Assembly: GCA_035640715.1 (NCBI GenBank)
Contig: DASQVO010000399.1
Location: forward strand, 1-6,648
Direction of reading: 5' to 3'
Length of the DNA stretch: 6,648 bases
From: DASQVO01 sp035640715
Lineage (GTDB): Bacteria; Actinomycetota; Actinomycetes; Streptosporangiales; Streptosporangiaceae
Of the stretch, positions 5,230 to 6,648 are shown one piece after another. The stretch's first letter is position 1. Each line of letters starts with the position of its first letter. The notes beneath the pieces are model-generated. The model was given only the letters and a program-made list of their open reading frames with translations. It ran no database searches and was not told where the DNA came from. Made by a program: the position numbers and the translations under genes.

Positions 5230-5883
5230 ATGGAGACCACCGCGCACTCTCTGCAGTTTACCGGAAATATTTTCCGCCAGTATCGTCATATTTGTGCGTT
5301 CTTCAACAGCATCGACGAGCAGCATCGCGTGCTTCGCCCGTTCATTAAGGATGGTTTCGACCGGCGGGAGAAAGCTTTCCATCTCGTTGACCCCGCACGA
5401 CGGGAAGAACATCTCAGGTGGCTCGCCGAAGCAGGCATCAATGTGCAGGAGGCGATGAGCACTGGCCAATTGGAGGTGTGGTCATGGCAAGACGGCCCGC
5501 TCCGCGGAGGCCGCTTCGACCAGGACACCTGGCTGGCGTCATTCGAGCAAGTGCTCCAGTCCGGCCTGGCCGCAGGGTATGCGCAGACAAGATTCTTCTC
5601 TCACATGGAATGGGCGCTCGTCGACTTGCCAGGCGTCGACGACCTGATCGAGTTCGAGACGCGGGTCAACTATGTGGCCCCCAAGTACGAGGATGCAGTG
5701 ATCTGCGCGTATGATCTGATGAAATTTGGCGCGAGCGTGGTGGCGGACGCCTTGCGGACGCATCCACTCGTGATTATCGGCGGGCTGCTTCAGGAGAACC
5801 CGTTCTTCGTTTCTCCTGACCAGTTGCTGCTCGAGCTCCGGGAGCGGCGGGTGGTCCGCAACAACGCAGGCACGGCACACTAG
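5230..5883 (+). CDS. MEDS-domain sensory protein
   Basis: The 217-residue product is nearly all one MEDS domain (methanogen/methylotroph, DcmR sensory), a family predicted to sense small organic ligands and found alone or joined to signalling domains. Recognisable stretches are HICAFFNSIDEQHRVLRPFI (20-39), DGFDRREKAFHLVDP (41-55), AGINVQEAMSTGQLEV (68-83), MEWALVDLPGVDDLIEFE (126-143), ICAYDLMKF (158-166) and THPLVIIGG (177-185). The conserved H20, C22, C159 and H178 are of the kind that could bind a ligand or metal, but this is inference. No signal peptide or membrane helix is seen. The ATG at 5230 has GAAGG 7 bases upstream. Its stop codon TAG directly abuts the ATG of the GAF/PAS gene, so the two are co-transcribed and probably act together. 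AT-richer codons (ata, aat, ttt) near its start contrast with the genes before the tRNA. Confidence 0.9.
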   Translation: METTAHSLQFTGNIFRQYRHICAFFNSIDEQHRVLRPFIKDGFDRREKAFHLVDPARREEHLRWLAEAGINVQEAMSTGQLEVWSWQDGPLRGGRFDQDTWLASFEQVLQSGLAAGYAQTRFFSHMEWALVDLPGVDDLIEFETRVNYVAPKYEDAVICAYDLMKFGASVVADALRTHPLVIIGGLLQENPFFVSPDQLLLELRERRVVRNNAGTAH

Positions 5884-6648
5884 ATGCTCGTCGATACCAA
5901 TGCTGAGATCCTCGCATTGCGAACCGCGATCAGGGATCTTGTGGCGCTTTCTGCTATACCGGTGGCGTGGGTCGGCAGAGAACCGGCTGCCGTGGCTGCC
6001 GGGCTTGCCGACACGCTGACCGGAATGTTGCAGCTTGATTTCGTTTCCGTTCATTTGTGTGTTCCCGGCGCCACTGGCGAAGTTGACGTCACGCGGGGGG
6101 AGGCATGGAAGACGTTTCCGGAATGGCTGGAAAGTCATCTCGCCAAGAGCGGCCGGCTCTCAGGTAGAGAAATCATTCCCAACGTCGACGGCGCCGGGTC
6201 ATGCCGCGGTGTTGTCATTCCCATCGGTGTCAATGCCGAGGACGGTGTGGTTGCTGCGGCCTGTTGCCGCATCGACTTTCCCACGGAGATTGACCAACTT
6301 ATGCTTTGCCTTGCCGCGAATCACGCTGCGGCAGCATTTCAGAGCGCTCGCCTCATCCAGGAGCGCACGAGGGCCGAAGAAGAGCTTCGCAAAGCCCGGA
6401 ACGAACTGGAGATGAAGGTGGCTGAGCGGACAGCCGAATTGCGAAGAAGCGAAGCCTACTTGTCCGAGGCGCAGAGGCTGGCGCAGACAGGAAGTTTCGC
6501 CCTGAATATCGCCACCGGAGAGCTATCCCACTCGTCCGATCAACACTCCCGCTTGTTCGGCTTCGATCCCGAGCAGGGAGTCCCGTCGCTCGAAGAGTTC
6601 CTCCAGCGCGTTCATCCGGACGATCGTGCCAGATGTACCGAAGCGCTC
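5884..6648 (+). CDS. GAF-PAS sensor protein, probable histidine kinase (partial, C-terminus beyond window)
   Basis: The frame is open from ATG at 5884 to the window edge, 255 codons, and is not closed by a stop. Residues about 8-155 look like a divergent GAF domain (ALRTAIRDLVALSAIPVAWV at the start, GVVIPIGV and GVVAAACCRIDFP in the middle). Residues about 157-195 form a charged coiled coil (RTRAEEELRKARNELEMKV, then ERTAELRRSEAYL), the usual link between sensor domains. EAQRLAQTGSFALNIATGEL (195-214) with LFGFDPE (224-230) and FLQRVHPDDRA (239-249) is a PAS fold of the PAS_3 type. Such an order is typical of cytoplasmic multi-PAS histidine kinases, but the catalytic part is outside the window; a diguanylate cyclase or PP2C phosphatase output is possible. 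The start follows the MEDS stop with no gap and only a weak AGG upstream, indicating translational coupling. Codon use includes many TTG, AGA, AGG and CTT codons, unlike the genes at the left. Confidence 0.85.
   Translation, partial: MLVDTNAEILALRTAIRDLVALSAIPVAWVGREPAAVAAGLADTLTGMLQLDFVSVHLCVPGATGEVDVTRGEAWKTFPEWLESHLAKSGRLSGREIIPNVDGAGSCRGVVIPIGVNAEDGVVAAACCRIDFPTEIDQLMLCLAANHAAAAFQSARLIQERTRAEEELRKARNELEMKVAERTAELRRSEAYLSEAQRLAQTGSFALNIATGELSHSSDQHSRLFGFDPEQGVPSLEEFLQRVHPDDRARCTEAL

Noticed and set aside
5129..5458. Plus-strand frame of 109 codons starting GTG at 5129
   Set aside because: It overlaps the MEDS gene out of frame for most of its length and has no family features.
4432..5469. 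Long minus-strand open frame of 345 codons
   Set aside because: It runs antisense across the tRNA-Arg gene, the mobile remnant and the start of the MEDS gene. Its RRIRTFGLPL-like part is the familiar spurious translation of an antisense tRNA. No family resemblance otherwise.
5539..6138. Minus-strand open frame of 199 codons opposite the MEDS gene
   Set aside because: It is antisense to two recognised sensory genes and has no recognisable family motif.
1..6648. CRISPR array, insertion sequence with terminal repeats, rRNA or replication origin
   Set aside because: No regularly spaced repeats, transposase motifs, rRNA segments or clustered DnaA boxes were seen.

Overview
The window is high-GC DNA with the gene content of an actinobacterium. 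The block galU (divergent), 5-formyltetrahydrofolate cyclo-ligase, then a CxxC/CxxC FmdB-type protein with a long Ser/Gly tail resembles, from memory, the Rv0993/Rv0992c/Rv0991c neighbourhood of Mycobacterium tuberculosis and comparable loci in other actinobacteria. GTG starts, G/C-rich third positions and strong GGAGG ribosome binding sites agree with this. I cannot name the genus.

Left part (1-2889). A galU gene for UDP-glucose synthesis runs leftward off the window. A folate salvage gene starts only 31 bases away in the opposite direction. Its end holds a GGAAT-N18-GTT element, matching the SigR/SigH thiol-stress promoter consensus. Eleven bases after its stop codon lies a perfect CIRCE operator (TTAGCACTC-N9-GAGTGCTAA), the binding site of the heat-shock repressor HrcA. 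A leader of about 190 bases with a strong hairpin leads to ruc, which encodes a predicted redox-regulated chaperone. mtnP (methylthioadenosine phosphorylase) follows after five bases. The arrangement suggests a stress operon joining protein protection to purine/methionine salvage, with one input from oxidation and one from protein misfolding.

Middle part (2890-4648). An extended short-chain dehydrogenase/epimerase gene and a convergent two-CBS-domain gene flank a short stretch. That stretch reads like the last codons of an aldo/keto reductase and contains a GC-rich hairpin. A tRNA-Arg(CCU) gene follows on the plus strand.

Right part (4649-6648). Beyond the tRNA the sequence changes character. 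There is an imperfect hairpin, then a frameshifted and truncated gene resembling a membrane protein of actinobacterial integrative elements. Next comes a good housekeeping-type promoter with a dyad downstream of it. Finally there is a two-gene sensory unit with visibly less GC-biased codon use: a MEDS-domain protein, and a GAF-coiled coil-PAS protein (probably a histidine kinase) that runs off the right edge. A tRNA, mobile-element debris and atypical genes together suggest an old integration site carrying an acquired signalling module.
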